Below are positions 6,848 to 7,400 of a stretch of DNA of 7,400 bases, piece after piece (within the stretch, counting starts at the first letter, position 1; each line of letters begins with the position of its first letter). The stretch spans positions 1 through 7,400 of the forward strand of contig JAEWUR010000618.1 in NCBI GenBank assembly GCA_023397045.1, read 5' to 3'. This stretch comes from Planctomycetota bacterium. Lineage in GTDB: Bacteria > Planctomycetota > Planctomycetia > Pirellulales > Thermoguttaceae. The notes under the pieces are model-generated. The model made no database searches. It was not told where the DNA came from and was given only the letters and a program-made list of their open reading frames with translations. Both the position numbers and the translations under genes were made by a program.

Positions 6848-7400
6848 ATGTCGATACGCCGTTCTCTGAGCACGCCGATCTTCCTGGCCGTCGCAATGAT
6901 CACCCTGCTGGTCGTGCTGACCGTCGGTTGGGTGCTCGTCTTGGCGATCAACGCGCTGAAGGACGCCCGATTCTCGGCCCTCTATTGGGCATTGCTGGCC
7001 GTCGGCTCCACCTTCATTCTGCTGCTGGTCGTCGGCGTCGTGCTCTACATGATCCTCTCGATCAAGACGATCAACCTGACTCGGCGGCAATCGAACTTCA
7101 TCGACAGCGTCACGCACGAGCTGAAATCGCCGATCGCCTCGATGAAACTCTACCTGCAAACCCTCAGCCGTCATCAGGTCAGCGCCGAGATACAGTCCGA
7201 TTTCCACCGTTTCATGCTCGAAGATCTCGAACGGCTCGACCACCTCATCAATCAGATGCTCGACGCCGGCCGGCTCGATGCCGAGCATCCCGCCGAAGAA
7301 AACGAGGATGTCAAACTCGACGAACTACTCGGCACGTGCGCCGCCGCCGTGTGCATGAACTATCGCGTGCCCGCCGAGACGATCCGCCTCGACCTCCAGC
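6848..7400 (+). CDS. Sensor histidine kinase, membrane-bound, N-terminal part
   Basis: The frame is open from the ATG at 6848 to the right edge: 184 complete codons, with the ATP-binding domain cut off. Two hydrophobic helices (about residues 11-33 and 47-70) are joined by a loop of only about a dozen residues, so there is no real extracytoplasmic sensor domain. A short linker then leads directly to the HisKA dimerisation helix with the H-box SVTHELKSPIASMKLYL; His90 is the expected phosphorylated residue. The second helix follows (DLERLDHLINQMLDAGRLDAEH, about 126-147). No HAMP domain fits between membrane and H-box. The start is fixed by an in-frame TAA at 6842-6844, and no other ATG occurs before codon 17. 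No Shine-Dalgarno sequence is visible; the bases before the ATG are AT-rich. It is divergent from treZY; its response regulator and signal are not visible. Confidence 0.93.
   Translation, partial: MSIRRSLSTPIFLAVAMITLLVVLTVGWVLVLAINALKDARFSALYWALLAVGSTFILLLVVGVVLYMILSIKTINLTRRQSNFIDSVTHELKSPIASMKLYLQTLSRHQVSAEIQSDFHRFMLEDLERLDHLINQMLDAGRLDAEHPAEENEDVKLDELLGTCAAAVCMNYRVPAETIRLDLQ

Noticed and set aside
6839..7288. 149-codon minus-strand frame under the kinase
   Set aside because: The acidic, Gln/Asp/His-rich product is the antisense shadow of the kinase, which has a clear H-box and membrane helices on the plus strand.

Overview
The window looks like chromosomal DNA of a planctomycete, probably close to the Pirellulales. 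The main reason is the gene at the left edge: a prepilin-like DUF1559 protein with the H-x9-DG motif, a family hugely expanded in Planctomycetota. The rather high GC content, the long antisense open frames it causes, and REP-like intergenic repeats fit this. The exact species cannot be told from the sequence alone.

Layout: (1) positions 1-1140, minus strand, a DUF1559 pseudopilin-like gene whose last few codons lie outside the window. (2) positions 1141-1489, a 349-bp gap holding its leader and a candidate promoter, then a cluster of three REP-like hairpins (two perfect 21-bp inverted copies and one decayed copy). (3) positions 1490-6594, minus strand, a two-gene trehalose operon, treZ then treY, overlapping by the four bases ATGA. 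(4) positions 6595-6847, a 253-bp divergent promoter region. (5) positions 6848-7400, plus strand, the first 184 codons of a membrane sensor histidine kinase that runs off the right edge.

TreY and TreZ together make trehalose from the reducing end of alpha-1,4-glucans. TreY turns the terminal alpha-1,4 bond into an alpha,alpha-1,1 bond, and TreZ then cuts off trehalose. All three GH13 catalytic acids are visible in each protein, so both look active. The debranching enzyme TreX, the usual third partner, is not in the window. The kinase and the DUF1559 gene have no visible functional link to trehalose.

The most notable structure is inside treZ. Its C-terminal end carries three tandem 48-bp (16-codon) copies of a palindromic dispersed-type repeat, translated in frame as proline/glycine-rich units just before the last predicted beta strand and about 50 bp upstream of the treY start. 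A second, unrelated repeat family, with a GTAG foot plus a hairpin as in REP elements mobilised by RAYT transposases, sits immediately after the treY stop. treY is thus bracketed by two different palindromic repeat families. No new defence system, CRISPR array, RNA gene or complete mobile element was found.
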